Shown here piece by piece: positions 8,397 to 16,402 of a stretch of DNA of 64,000 nucleotides (its first letter is position 1; the number at the start of each line of letters is the position of its first letter). Origin of the DNA: Mucilaginibacter pedocola (GTDB lineage Bacteria > Bacteroidota > Bacteroidia > Sphingobacteriales > Sphingobacteriaceae); assembly GCF_002013915.1 (NCBI RefSeq), contig NZ_MBTF01000023.1, forward strand, positions 186,001-250,000, given 5' to 3'. The notes beneath the pieces were generated by a model that was not told the origin of the DNA, searched no databases, and saw only the letters and a program-made list of their open reading frames with translations. A program made the translations under genes and the position numbers.

Positions 8397-9851
8397 ATGT
8401 TATTCAGATCATTCATGAGAAAATTAGGGTTATTTATAGTAAGTGTTTTTTTACTTGCCACTGCTGCACAGGCTCAAACCGATACTGCTGCTAAACTGCC
8501 TGCTGCCGATACCAACGTTGTACGCACAGGCCCAAGCCGCACCATTGATAAAATTGCCGCCATTGTTGGTTCAAGCATTATCCTGCAGTCGGACATTGAG
8601 CTGCAATATGCACAGTACCTGGTAAGCGGCCAACAACCGCCACCCGATTTTAAAGCAGTGCTTTTGCAAAACCAGCTAACCCAAAAACTATTAGCCCAGC
8701 AGGCCGTGATAGATAGCGTGCAGGTGAAAGATGAAGATGTGGATAGCGAAGTAGAGCGCCGTATGCGTAGCTTTATTCAGCGTGCAGGCGGGCAGGAAAG
8801 GCTTGAGCAATTCTTAGGCCGCTCGGTTATCCAATACAAAGACGAGATACGTCCCGATATCAAAGAATCGCTGGTTGCGCAGAGGATGCGTGCAAAAATC
8901 ACCGAAAAAGTAAATACCACCCCTCAGGATGTAAAACGCTTTTTCGACCTGATGCCGAAAGATAGCTTGCCAACCTTCAACAAAGAGGTAGAGGTAGGCG
9001 AGATTGTGTTTAACCCTAAAATGACCAAAGAGGAGAAACAGTTTTATAAAGATAAATCTGAAGAGTTACGCCAGCGTGTTAAAAAGGGTGAAGACTTTGG
9101 TGCATTGGCCCGCTTATACTCGCAAGACCCCGGTTCGGCACCTGATGGTGGCGACCTTGGTTTTAACGACCGTAACGGTTTTGTGAAAGAGTTTTCGGCG
9201 GTGGCCTTTAAACTAAAAGCTGGTGAAATTTCTCCGGTGTTTGAGAGTGATTTTGGTTTCCACTTTTTACAGGTGATAGAGCGTCGCGGCGAACAGGTAC
9301 ATACCCGCCACATACTGGTTGTGCCGGTTACTACACCCGCTGCATTAGAGAGGGCAAAAGTAACTGCAGATAGTTTGTACAAAGTAATGAAGGCCGATAA
9401 GACTGCTGATTTCTCGACCTACGCGGCTGTGTTTTCTGATGATAAAGACAGTAAATACAATGGAGGTATGATGTTGAACGCCGAGAACGTACAAACCCGT
9501 ACTACTTACATCCCTACAGATAAATTAGACCCGCAGATTGCCCTGGTAATTGATACTATGAAAGTGGGCGCTACATCGACCCCAAAATTGTTTACCGACC
9601 CGCAAACCGGCAAAAAGAACTACAAAATATTGTACCTAAAATCGGTTACTGATGCGCATAAGGCCAACCTGGAGCAGGATTTTGCCAAGCTGAAAGAAAT
9701 GGCTATGGACGATAAACTGAACCGTACCGTAAGCCAATGGTTTGATAAACGCCGTAAAGAAACCTTCATTAAAATTGATGCCGAATACCAGGCTTACCCT
9801 GCTCTGCAAAAATGGGTAGCGTCGCCGGCATCTGCACAGGTAAAACCCTAA
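8397..9851 (+). CDS. Periplasmic peptidyl-prolyl isomerase/chaperone, SurA-like
   Basis: 484 residues from the ATG at 8397; the ATG at 8415 (MRKLGLFIVS) is an equally good start and gives the same signal peptide ending AAQAQ. An upstream GTG at 8340 would add a non-signal extension and is rejected. The SurA-like N-domain (IDKIAAIVGSSIILQSDIELQ) is followed by two parvulin domains, about 205-310 (QDPGSAPDGGDLGF, GFHFLQVIERR) and about 310-415 (TRHILVVP). Role by family: escorts outer-membrane proteins through the periplasm. The moxR-like gene starts 8 nt after the stop, so both are probably one transcript. Confidence 0.9.
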   Translation: MLFRSFMRKLGLFIVSVFLLATAAQAQTDTAAKLPAADTNVVRTGPSRTIDKIAAIVGSSIILQSDIELQYAQYLVSGQQPPPDFKAVLLQNQLTQKLLAQQAVIDSVQVKDEDVDSEVERRMRSFIQRAGGQERLEQFLGRSVIQYKDEIRPDIKESLVAQRMRAKITEKVNTTPQDVKRFFDLMPKDSLPTFNKEVEVGEIVFNPKMTKEEKQFYKDKSEELRQRVKKGEDFGALARLYSQDPGSAPDGGDLGFNDRNGFVKEFSAVAFKLKAGEISPVFESDFGFHFLQVIERRGEQVHTRHILVVPVTTPAALERAKVTADSLYKVMKADKTADFSTYAAVFSDDKDSKYNGGMMLNAENVQTRTTYIPTDKLDPQIALVIDTMKVGATSTPKLFTDPQTGKKNYKILYLKSVTDAHKANLEQDFAKLKEMAMDDKLNRTVSQWFDKRRKETFIKIDAEYQAYPALQKWVASPASAQVKP

Positions 9852-9859
9852 TATAAAAT

Positions 9860-10822
9860 ATGCAACACCGCTCTGAGGTAGAGGCCGCCGACGCATTGAA
9901 GTATGCTTATGAGCAAATTCGTGCCGAAATTGGAAAAGTTATTATAGGGCAGGACGAGGTTATTAAATTCGTCCTGATCTCTATTTTCAGCAACGGGCAT
10001 TGCCTTTTGGTTGGTGTACCGGGCTTGGCTAAAACATTGCTGGTGCAAACCGTAGCTCAGGTGTTAGACCTCGATTTTAAACGCATACAATTTACGCCCG
10101 ACCTGATGCCCTCAGATATTATTGGGGCTGAAATATTGGGCGAAGACCGCAACTTTAAATTCATTCCCGGCCCGGTATTCTCTAACATTATCCTTGCCGA
10201 TGAGATAAACCGTACGCCGCCTAAAACACAAGCAGCCTTGTTGGAAGCCATGCAGGAGAAAGCGGTTACCGCAGCCGGCGTTACGCATAAATTATCGAAA
10301 CCATTTTTTGTACTGGCTACGCAAAACCCCATTGAGCAGGAAGGCACCTACCCGCTGCCCGAGGCACAGTTGGACAGGTTTATGTTTAACGTGGCGCTTA
10401 ATTACCCATCGTTTAAAGAGGAGCTGCAGGTGGTTAAAAATACTACCAGCACCCACCAGGTAACGGTAAATAAGCAGTTAAATGCCGAGCAGATCATTTA
10501 TTTCCAACAGTTGGTGCGCAATATCCCCGTTACCGATAATGTGCTGGAGTATGCCGTAAAACTGGTATCAAAAACCCGCCCCGATAGCGAGTTTGCTACC
10601 CCGCAGGTAAAGCGTTTGCTTAACTGGGGTGCAGGGCCGCGCGCATCGCAATTTTTAATATTGGGCGCAAAATGCCATGCCGTACTCAACGGTAAATACT
10701 CACCCGATATTGAGGATGTACGCGCTGTTGCCAAGCCTATATTAAGCCATCGTATAGTGCGCAGCTACCATGCCGAAGCAGAGGGCCTATCGGCAGGAGA
10801 TATCATCGAACAGTTGTTTTAA
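9860..10822 (+). CDS. MoxR-family AAA+ ATPase
   Basis: 320 residues. Walker A GVPGLAKT (about 53-60), Walker B IILADEINRTPPKTQAALLE (about 109-128), the sensor segment FFVLATQNPIEQEGTYPLPEAQLDRF, and a C-terminal lid domain. MoxR ATPases act as chaperones that activate or insert metals into partner proteins, frequently together with VWA-domain and DUF58 proteins. No such partner lies next to it here; the gene is followed at once by a terminator. It is linked to the surA-like gene by an 8-nt gap. Confidence 0.92.
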   Translation: MQHRSEVEAADALKYAYEQIRAEIGKVIIGQDEVIKFVLISIFSNGHCLLVGVPGLAKTLLVQTVAQVLDLDFKRIQFTPDLMPSDIIGAEILGEDRNFKFIPGPVFSNIILADEINRTPPKTQAALLEAMQEKAVTAAGVTHKLSKPFFVLATQNPIEQEGTYPLPEAQLDRFMFNVALNYPSFKEELQVVKNTTSTHQVTVNKQLNAEQIIYFQQLVRNIPVTDNVLEYAVKLVSKTRPDSEFATPQVKRLLNWGAGPRASQFLILGAKCHAVLNGKYSPDIEDVRAVAKPILSHRIVRSYHAEAEGLSAGDIIEQLF

Positions 10823-10841
10823 AACAAAGCATCACCCATAA

Positions 10842-10874
10842 AAAAACCGCTGCCTGTAACAAGCAGCGGTTTTT
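10842..10874. terminator. Bidirectional intrinsic terminator
   Basis: Perfect 12-bp stem (10842-10853 with 10863-10874) around a 9-nt loop, with A and T tracts at either end. It lies between moxR (+) and the convergent SnoaL-like gene (-). Confidence 0.9.
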
Positions 10875-10893
10875 CTTTTTTGATAGCCGGGGG

Positions 10894-11760
10894 TTATTCT
10901 ATTGTAGAAAATATCTCGGCCAGGATGTTCCATTTGCGGTTTGCATCTATCTCCCAAATGCGCACGTAGTTGTAGTTGTTTACTATATTGCCTTTGCGTA
11001 TGCGGGCAGTGCCATAGCTATAGGCCAAATCGTTACTGGTGGCACGGCCAGCGTTCACGGTTTGAGCAGTAATGCTCATGCCTTCGCTGGTTAAAAATTT
11101 AGATACTTTATCCTTACCGGTCATGGGTTCAAATCCGGGGAAATACAAAGTACCTTCTGCAGCAAAAAAAGCCTTGTAACCAACCAGCGCCGATGCATCT
11201 AAAGTTTTATTAAAGGCGTTGTCATTACTTAAGGTAACAGATTTGCCTTTAAAAGGGTCTTTACTGGCAGCTGCTTGTTTAGTGGCATCTGGCTCTTTAA
11301 AATCGGTACCCGCTTCACCTTCCGGCTCGGGGTGTTGTATGCCAAGGTCTATCAGTAGTTTAAGCTTGTTATCGGCATTGTCCAGCTTCCAAACCGAAAG
11401 GTACTGGCCAAACACTTTATCATCGTCGCTTTTACCGTTTTGATAGATGTAAGGGCCGGCGGTGAAGGCCAGGTCGCCATTGGCAGATATGCGGGCAATT
11501 TTTGGTTTCCAGGTAAGCTTGCCGGGTTGTTTATCAATAGTGCTGTAAAACTCCGATATTTTAACCATGTTGGGTTTAAACACGATACCCTCCGGGTCGG
11601 CAACGGCTAAAAAGCCTGCTTTTATACCCTTGCGCTCTACCAGTTTATCAAACTCAATTTCGGCATTTACTACTTTGCTTACTTCAACGGCTTTTTGCTG
11701 GGCAGATAAATTGGCGCTAAAACCGGCCAGCACTAAGGCGGCTAATAATACTTTCTTCAT
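10894..11760 (-). CDS. Secreted protein with two SnoaL/NTF2-like domains
   Basis: 288 residues starting at MKKVLLAALVL; the frame is open 18 codons further upstream but those residues are polar and precede the signal peptide, so the internal ATG is chosen. Signal peptide about 1-20 (LSAQ). Two consecutive NTF2-like halves can be seen, about 30-150 (GFLAVADPEGIVF, SANGDLAFTAGPYIY) and about 175-288 (LVGYKAFFAAEGTLYFPG, DLAYSYGTARI, NYVRIWEID, WNILAEIFS), in the style of DUF4440/SnoaL proteins. The substrate, if any, is unknown. The gene stands alone between cysS and a terminator. Confidence 0.75.
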   Translation of the reverse strand: MKKVLLAALVLAGFSANLSAQQKAVEVSKVVNAEIEFDKLVERKGIKAGFLAVADPEGIVFKPNMVKISEFYSTIDKQPGKLTWKPKIARISANGDLAFTAGPYIYQNGKSDDDKVFGQYLSVWKLDNADNKLKLLIDLGIQHPEPEGEAGTDFKEPDATKQAAASKDPFKGKSVTLSNDNAFNKTLDASALVGYKAFFAAEGTLYFPGFEPMTGKDKVSKFLTSEGMSITAQTVNAGRATSNDLAYSYGTARIRKGNIVNNYNYVRIWEIDANRKWNILAEIFSTIE

Positions 11761-11801
11761 AAGGTTGTTTTGCGGGCTATGGTTGTGTTGCTTAAGCCGT
11801 A

Positions 11802-11830
11802 TAAATGTACGCAAGCCCCGCGTACATTTA
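11802..11830. repeat. Perfect 11-bp inverted repeat upstream of the SnoaL-like gene
   Basis: TAAATGTACGC (11802-11812) and its exact complement (11820-11830) are separated by 7 nt. The site lies 41-70 nt upstream of the start codon and just after the cysS stop. There is no T-run, so it looks more like an operator or an mRNA stem than an intrinsic terminator. Confidence 0.5.
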
Positions 11831-11853
11831 CATCATTCGGGAGATAAAATTGG

Positions 11854-13344
11854 TTAATTTTTTGTCCAATCGGTACCGCCCTGTTTGTTGTCATTTAATT
11901 GAAAGCCAATTTGTTTCAACCCCTCGCGTATCTTGTCTGATGTGGCGTAATCTTTATTGACCTTTGCCTGGTTGCGCAGGGTAATTATAAGGCTCATCAG
12001 TTCGTCGGTATCGCCGCCTTCGCTATCTTCTGTTTTCAAACCAAGCACATCAAAAAAGAAATCGTTGTACGTTTTCTTCATACGCCCGAAGGTTTCAGCT
12101 TTAATTGCGCCCGAATTACGGGTACCGCCGGCGAACGAGTTTACCTGCTTGGCTATATTATTCAGTGCATCTAACGTTTTTGGCGAATTAAAATTATCGT
12201 TCATACCGTTGTAGCAATCTTCGCAGGCGGCTATAATTGCGCTTTCAATTTCGTCATCAACAGCAACCAAGGCATTTTGTTGTAACGAAGCTAATTTTTT
12301 TGCAGCCTCTGATAATCGCTTGTAAAAGCTTTCGGCAGCATCAATGGCCTCGTTAGAGAAATCTATAGTGCTGCGGTAGCTGGCCTGCAGAAAGAAGAAA
12401 CGCACCACCATAGGGCTGTAGCCTTTTTTAAGCAGCGGGTGGGTGCCGTTGAAAAGCTCGTTCGGCAAAAAGCTGTTGCCAAGCGATTTTGACATTTTTT
12501 GCCCGTTGGTGGTAAGCATGTTGGTATGCAACCAATAAGTGGCCGGGTTGTTGCCGCAACTGGCAACATTCTGCGCTATCTCGTTGGTGTGGTGGGTAGG
12601 CATTAAGTCCATACCGCCGCCATGGATATCAAACTGATGCCCCAAATATTTATTGCTCATGGCCGAGCACTCCAGGTGCCAGCCCGGGAAACCCACGCCC
12701 CACGGTGATGGCCATTTCATCAGGTGTTCGGGCTTTGCTTTTATCCAAAGGGCAAAATCGAGCTTGCCGTGTTTTTGGTCCTGCCCGCCCAGGGTGCGGG
12801 TATTGTTCAGCATATCTTCCAGCTTGCGGCCGTTCAGTATGCCGTAATCCTGCGTTTGATTATATTTTTCTACGTCGAAGTAAACAGAGCCATCAACCTC
12901 GTAGGCATAGCCTTTATCCAAAATGGCCTTTACCAGCTCTATCTGCTCAATAATATGACCGGTGGCCGTAGGTTCGATGCTTGGCGGCAGAGCGTTAAAG
13001 GTTTTCATTACCTCGTGGAAATCCACAGTGTATTTCTGTACAATCTCCATCGGCTCCAAAGCCGATAACCTTGCTTTTTTCGATACTTTGTCTTCGCCCT
13101 CATCTGCGTCGCCTTCCAGGTGGCCTGCATCGGTAATGTTGCGTACATAGCGCACCTTATAACCTAAATGGGTAAGGTAACGGAAGATAAGATCGAAGCT
13201 GATGAACGTGCGGCAGTTACCTAAGTGAACGTCGCTATATACAGTTGGCCCGCATACATACATACCCACATGGGGGGCATCAAGCGGTATAAATTCTTCT
13301 TTTTTGCGTGTTAAAGTGTTATAAACAAATAACTTTTGTTCCAT
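11854..13344 (-). CDS. cysS: Cysteinyl-tRNA synthetase
   Basis: 496 residues. Class I synthetase that charges tRNA-Cys. The start is set at MEQKLFVYNT; the frame runs 22 codons further, but the promoter box TAAGTTTG (13350-13357) ends 5 nt before this ATG. The zinc-binding CGPTVYSDVHLGN block includes the HIGH-type motif (HLGN); WHLECSAMS and the HGGGMDLMPTHHTNE segment supply further zinc and cysteine-site residues; the KMSKS loop is QKMSKSLGN. A DALR-type anticodon domain follows. Length is normal. The message is probably leaderless. Confidence 0.97.
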   Translation of the reverse strand: MEQKLFVYNTLTRKKEEFIPLDAPHVGMYVCGPTVYSDVHLGNCRTFISFDLIFRYLTHLGYKVRYVRNITDAGHLEGDADEGEDKVSKKARLSALEPMEIVQKYTVDFHEVMKTFNALPPSIEPTATGHIIEQIELVKAILDKGYAYEVDGSVYFDVEKYNQTQDYGILNGRKLEDMLNNTRTLGGQDQKHGKLDFALWIKAKPEHLMKWPSPWGVGFPGWHLECSAMSNKYLGHQFDIHGGGMDLMPTHHTNEIAQNVASCGNNPATYWLHTNMLTTNGQKMSKSLGNSFLPNELFNGTHPLLKKGYSPMVVRFFFLQASYRSTIDFSNEAIDAAESFYKRLSEAAKKLASLQQNALVAVDDEIESAIIAACEDCYNGMNDNFNSPKTLDALNNIAKQVNSFAGGTRNSGAIKAETFGRMKKTYNDFFFDVLGLKTEDSEGGDTDELMSLIITLRNQAKVNKDYATSDKIREGLKQIGFQLNDNKQGGTDWTKN

Positions 13345-13349
13345 AGCCG

Positions 13350-13357
13350 CAAACTTA
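13350..13357 (-). promoter_or_regulatory. cysS promoter -7 box, close to the start codon
   Basis: TAAGTTTG on the minus strand, 5 nt before the cysS ATG; a TTTG about 23 nt further upstream could be the -33 element. Confidence 0.6.
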
Positions 13358-13484
13358 CAATTTTTAGGTTTGATGTGTGACAAATTTATGTTTGCCGAAG
13401 GGGCGGGCAAGGCACCCGGAATGATCTAAATTTTAAAATAACGCAGCGTTGACAAAAGGCGATGCCTGTAGAGTTAATCAAGCC

Positions 13485-14012
13485 CTAAGCCCCAAAAGAT
13501 TTCCTGATCCTATCCAATTGTTCCAGATGATGCTGCAAATGCACGCGGATAAATTTAAACCATTGGCTTGCATTGAGCATACCCAATCGCGGGTGTTCCC
13601 ACCTGGCGCGGGGAGAAGCAGAGGCCACCAGTTGCGCCGTGCTTTCTATCCGCTTGCGCACTTTAATGATGAGGTTTTTTGCTTCTTCTATCTCAATTTT
13701 CTTTGGCGCCACTTTAGCCGCAACCGCTTCGGGTACGTTTGTTTTAAAAGGAGGGACGTTGCCGGTAAGCATCATGTAATAGCCCCAAAAGTTCATGCCT
13801 TTTTTGGTGGGTGGGCAATTGTTATGCGTACAACGCTCCAAAGCTATCGACGAGCCCAGGCTCGACTTCAGGATATGATCATACACCTCGCTGTAACTCC
13901 AGCCGCCAATGGGTGGGGTGGTAGCAAAGGCATCCTCGGTAAAGCCATCCAGCTGGCGGCGGTACTCATCCAATGCACTTTCGATGGCGCGGCGTTCTTT
14001 GGCGATGTTCAT
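13485..14012 (-). CDS. DinB-superfamily protein
   Basis: 175 residues, predicted four-helix bundle. Histidines in the DinB positions can be seen: GGWSYSEVYDHILKSS (about 37-52, metal His of the second helix) and the C-terminal pair in FIRVHLQHHLEQLDRI (about 150-166). DinB proteins bind a divalent metal through three His and are often thiol transferases or damage-induced proteins; the substrate here is unknown. It is the last gene of a three-gene operon with yjjG and a HicB-like gene and starts 2 nt after the latter's stop. Confidence 0.85.
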   Translation of the reverse strand: MNIAKERRAIESALDEYRRQLDGFTEDAFATTPPIGGWSYSEVYDHILKSSLGSSIALERCTHNNCPPTKKGMNFWGYYMMLTGNVPPFKTNVPEAVAAKVAPKKIEIEEAKNLIIKVRKRIESTAQLVASASPRARWEHPRLGMLNASQWFKFIRVHLQHHLEQLDRIRKSFGA

Positions 14013-14014
14013 GA

Positions 14015-14197
14015 TTAGATGCCTTCTTGCAAGCTTTGTAAATATAATTCAATTGCCTCATTAGCCATTAGGGTTGCTTCTTCAATAGTTTCGCCTTGAG
14101 TGAAACACCCTGGAAGGCCGGGGACAGAGACGCTATAGCCGCCTTCGTCTTCAGGCATGAATATCACATCGTAATTGCGTATTTGTTTCGAGATCAT
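14015..14197 (-). CDS. HicB-like protein without a HicA partner
   Basis: 60 residues. The sequence is the small HicB core: a YDVIFMPEDEGGYSVSVPGL strand pair, PGCFTQGETIEEATLMANEAI and a C-terminal helix. HicB proteins are antitoxins of HicAB modules, but stand-alone members are also common. No 55-80 residue HicA frame lies next to it. The start is set at ATG 14197, which overlaps the yjjG stop by one base (TGATG); a GTG one codon upstream is possible. It lies inside the yjjG-dinB operon and lacks the C-terminal DNA-binding domain of longer HicB proteins. Confidence 0.82.
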   Translation of the reverse strand: MISKQIRNYDVIFMPEDEGGYSVSVPGLPGCFTQGETIEEATLMANEAIELYLQSLQEGI

Positions 14198-14925
14198 CAC
14201 AACATTAAAGTTAACTCTTTTAAATGAGTTATCTGCACCGGCACATCTGCAGGTTTATCCAGGTTGAAGGGGTTGAAATAGATAGCATCCATACCGAAGC
14301 CCAACGCGCCCCGAATGTCGGCCTCTATGCTGTCGCCTATCATCAGGCTTTCGTGTTTGGTGGTACCTGCCAGATCTACCGCATGCTGAAAGATTAGCGG
14401 GTCAGGTTTGTTTACGCCCACTACCTCGGATATGATGACGTTGGCAAAATATTTCGCCAAGCCCGTGCCGGCAACTTTTAACTGCGTAGAATCTTTAAAG
14501 CCGTTAGAAATAAGATGCAGCGTATATTTCGCCTGCAGGTATTCCAGCGTTTCGTGCGCGTGGGGGAACAGGTTGGTTTTAGTAGGGCAGAGGCGTACGT
14601 AGGCATCCTCAAAATCAGCGGGCATTACATCCGGGTGCAGGCCGAGTTCGGTAAAAGTGCTTTTGAAACGGGCGTCGCGCAGTTCGTCTTTGGTTATTTC
14701 GCCCAAATGGTATTGTGCCCAAAGGCGGTGATTGTGGCGGGTGTAGGTTTCAATAAATATATCAGCAGAATGCACACCAACATCCACCAATTTATAAGTG
14801 CCATAAAGTTCGTGCAGGGTTTCTTCGGCATTCTTGTCAAAGTCCCAAATGGTATGGTCGAGGTCGAAAAAGATGTGGGTGTATTTTGTTTCGGAGTTCG
14901 GATTTGAGATTTCGGAATGTGGCAT
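14197..14925 (-). CDS. yjjG: YjjG-type HAD nucleotidase
   Basis: 242 residues. HAD-superfamily phosphatase: motif I FFDLDHTIWDFDKN (about 19-32), motif II in LHLISNGFKDS, motif III lysine in VVGVNKPDPLIFQHA, and motif IV MIGDSIEADIRGA. The DLDHT(L/I)WDF signature is that of the YjjG family, which dephosphorylates non-canonical pyrimidine nucleoside monophosphates. A TAGCTTTG box (14930-14937) ends 4 nt before the ATG, so the mRNA is probably leaderless. First gene of a yjjG-HicB-DinB operon. Confidence 0.92.
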   Translation of the reverse strand: MPHSEISNPNSETKYTHIFFDLDHTIWDFDKNAEETLHELYGTYKLVDVGVHSADIFIETYTRHNHRLWAQYHLGEITKDELRDARFKSTFTELGLHPDVMPADFEDAYVRLCPTKTNLFPHAHETLEYLQAKYTLHLISNGFKDSTQLKVAGTGLAKYFANVIISEVVGVNKPDPLIFQHAVDLAGTTKHESLMIGDSIEADIRGALGFGMDAIYFNPFNLDKPADVPVQITHLKELTLML

Positions 14926-14929
14926 GGGG

Positions 14930-14937
14930 CAAAGCTA
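14930..14937 (-). promoter_or_regulatory. yjjG promoter -7 box, close to the start codon
   Basis: TAGCTTTG on the minus strand, separated by CCCC from the ATG of yjjG. Confidence 0.6.
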
Positions 14938-14967
14938 ATAATAGTTTGTTTCTCACAGATTGTAGAT

Positions 14968-15468
14968 TTATCGCCTTAACCAATTTTTCTTATCTAACTT
15001 ATTGGTGTCTATCGCCATTTCTATCTTGAAATAAGGTGTAACAGGGCGATGCCATACTATCTCGTAGTCGCCCGGTTCCGTTCCGCCTCCGAATGCTCCC
15101 AAGTCAAGATAACGGCTTATTATCTTCACCTCCGGATCGTTTTTGTTTACATAATAAGTTCCCGCCTCTGACCACACTGCAAGTGGGATGGTCAAAACGA
15201 AGAGCAAGGCGATCATCCAGACTGCGATAAGGAAAATAGCAGACAATATCTTGGTGATAAGATAATGTGCCGAGCGGCTAAAATATCGTTGCAGTTGAAT
15301 AACGGAAGAAAATGCAAATGCTAAAAAGAGGATGCAATAATAAATTAAACGGGGTGTTTGTTGAGTAAAATAAACGGGTATAAATTGAAATGCAGTAAAG
15401 CCCAATACAGAATAAAGCAATGTCCAAAATGAGAGCTTATTACTGTTAGGCGTTAGGTTTTGTTCCAT
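14968..15468 (-). CDS. Small integral membrane protein, unknown
   Basis: 166 residues with three hydrophobic segments at about 12-36, 39-58 and 70-100, followed by a soluble C-terminal part (about 105-166) that contains YYVNKNDPEVKIISRYLDLG and ends with basic residues. No known family recognised. It lies between upp and yjjG on the same strand but has gaps of about 40 nt on each side, so cotranscription is possible though not shown. Confidence 0.65.
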   Translation of the reverse strand: MEQNLTPNSNKLSFWTLLYSVLGFTAFQFIPVYFTQQTPRLIYYCILFLAFAFSSVIQLQRYFSRSAHYLITKILSAIFLIAVWMIALLFVLTIPLAVWSEAGTYYVNKNDPEVKIISRYLDLGAFGGGTEPGDYEIVWHRPVTPYFKIEMAIDTNKLDKKNWLRR

Positions 15469-15489
15469 TTTTAATTGGCTGGTCTAAAT

Positions 15490-15522
15490 TCTATTCCCCC
15501 TTCAGGGGGTAGGAGGCTCACA
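15490..15522 (-). repeat. Dispersed C5/G5 repeat unit overlapping the upp stop codon
   Basis: A unit with the core CCCCCTTCAGGGGG (near-palindrome) followed by TAGGAGGCTCAC. The same unit occurs as an inverted pair at 37076-37207. The TGA stop of upp lies inside the unit's terminal TGAGCC. Confidence 0.7.
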
Positions 15523-16162
15523 CCTTCTCCCCAAACGCCAGATCCCCTGCATCACCCAGCCCGGGCACTATATAACTCTTGCTCGTCATTTCCTCATCCA
15601 CCGCGCAAACCCATATTTTGGCTTTTGGCAAGTTGGCGCGTACGTGGGCAATGCCTTCGGTACTGGCAATTACGGCGGCTACATGCAGTTCGGCAATATC
15701 ATATTGGGCCAATAGTTCTTTACAAACATTTACTACGCTTTGTCCGGTGGCCAGCATGGTGTCTATCATAATTAAAACCTTACCATCAAGGTTAGGTGTG
15801 CTAATGTTATCTACCTGTATGGTAAAACTGCCGCTCTTTTTGGTTTTGCGGCAGGCCGTTACAAATGCCGATTCGGACTGCTCGAACACCTCCAAAAAGC
15901 CCTGGTGAAAAGGTAGCCCGGCACGCAGTATGGTTGCCAATACCGGCTGCTGCGTGGGCAAGTGCACTTTGCATATACCGAGCGGGGTTTGCACTTCGCT
16001 GGTTTGGTAATGCAGGGTTTTGCTGAGCTCGTAGGCGAGTATGGCACCCAGTTTCTGCTGGCTCCGGCGGAAACGGGCGCGGTCGCGCTGAGCCACTACA
16101 TCGCGCATATCGGCGAGGTAAAGATTGGCTATGCTGTCGGTTTTATTTAGGATGAAAGGCAT
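15518..16162 (-). CDS. upp: Uracil phosphoribosyltransferase
   Basis: 214 residues. Converts uracil and PRPP to UMP in pyrimidine salvage. The PRPP loop is KVLIMIDTMLATGQSVVN (about 129-146); the uracil-binding end AVDEEMTSKSYIVPGLGDAG (about 186-205) is highly typical. ATILRAGLPFHQGF is the family's second conserved block. The gene is divergent from uvrB. Its stop codon lies in a dispersed GC-rich repeat unit, and word repeats begin directly upstream of its start. Confidence 0.96.
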   Translation of the reverse strand: MPFILNKTDSIANLYLADMRDVVAQRDRARFRRSQQKLGAILAYELSKTLHYQTSEVQTPLGICKVHLPTQQPVLATILRAGLPFHQGFLEVFEQSESAFVTACRKTKKSGSFTIQVDNISTPNLDGKVLIMIDTMLATGQSVVNVCKELLAQYDIAELHVAAVIASTEGIAHVRANLPKAKIWVCAVDEEMTSKSYIVPGLGDAGDLAFGEKV

Positions 16163-16163
16163 G

Positions 16164-16391
16164 TTTTGGAGATTAGAGGTTTGTTGCTTAGAGGTTAGTT
16201 ATACTTGCCTCTAATTTTTTATAAAGGTTACGAAAGCACTTTGCATAGGCAAAAAATAAGGGGAAAATATTTCTGCTGACATAGGGCTGTCATCGCGGCC
16301 ATATTATTTTGTACTACACAGTATGGAACATTGCCCGGTCAAAATCGTTTACTAAAATCGACTAACCGCTGTTCTCTGCCCTCTAATCACT
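16164..16391. repeat. Inverted word repeats between upp and uvrB
   Basis: The left side (16166-16215) reads GATTAGAGG, CTTAGAGGTTAG and GCCTCTAA; the right side (16361-16391) holds the complements CTAACC and CTCTAATCAC. The 150 bp between them shows no gene. The same words recur before 21963 and 55414. Confidence 0.6.
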
Positions 16392-16398
16392 ATTTTTG
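16391..16398 (+). promoter_or_regulatory. uvrB promoter -7 box, close to the start codon
   Basis: TATTTTTG, 4 nt before the ATG of uvrB. Confidence 0.6.
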
Positions 16399-16402
16399 AA
16401 TA

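Noticed and set aside
11080-11150. Possible tRNA T-arm (GGTTCAAATCC on the plus strand)
   Set aside because: It lies in the SnoaL-like gene and no cloverleaf or anticodon arm can be drawn. No tRNA was found anywhere.
14015-14197. Complete HicAB toxin-antitoxin module
   Set aside because: No HicA frame lies up- or downstream; neighbours are yjjG and dinB.
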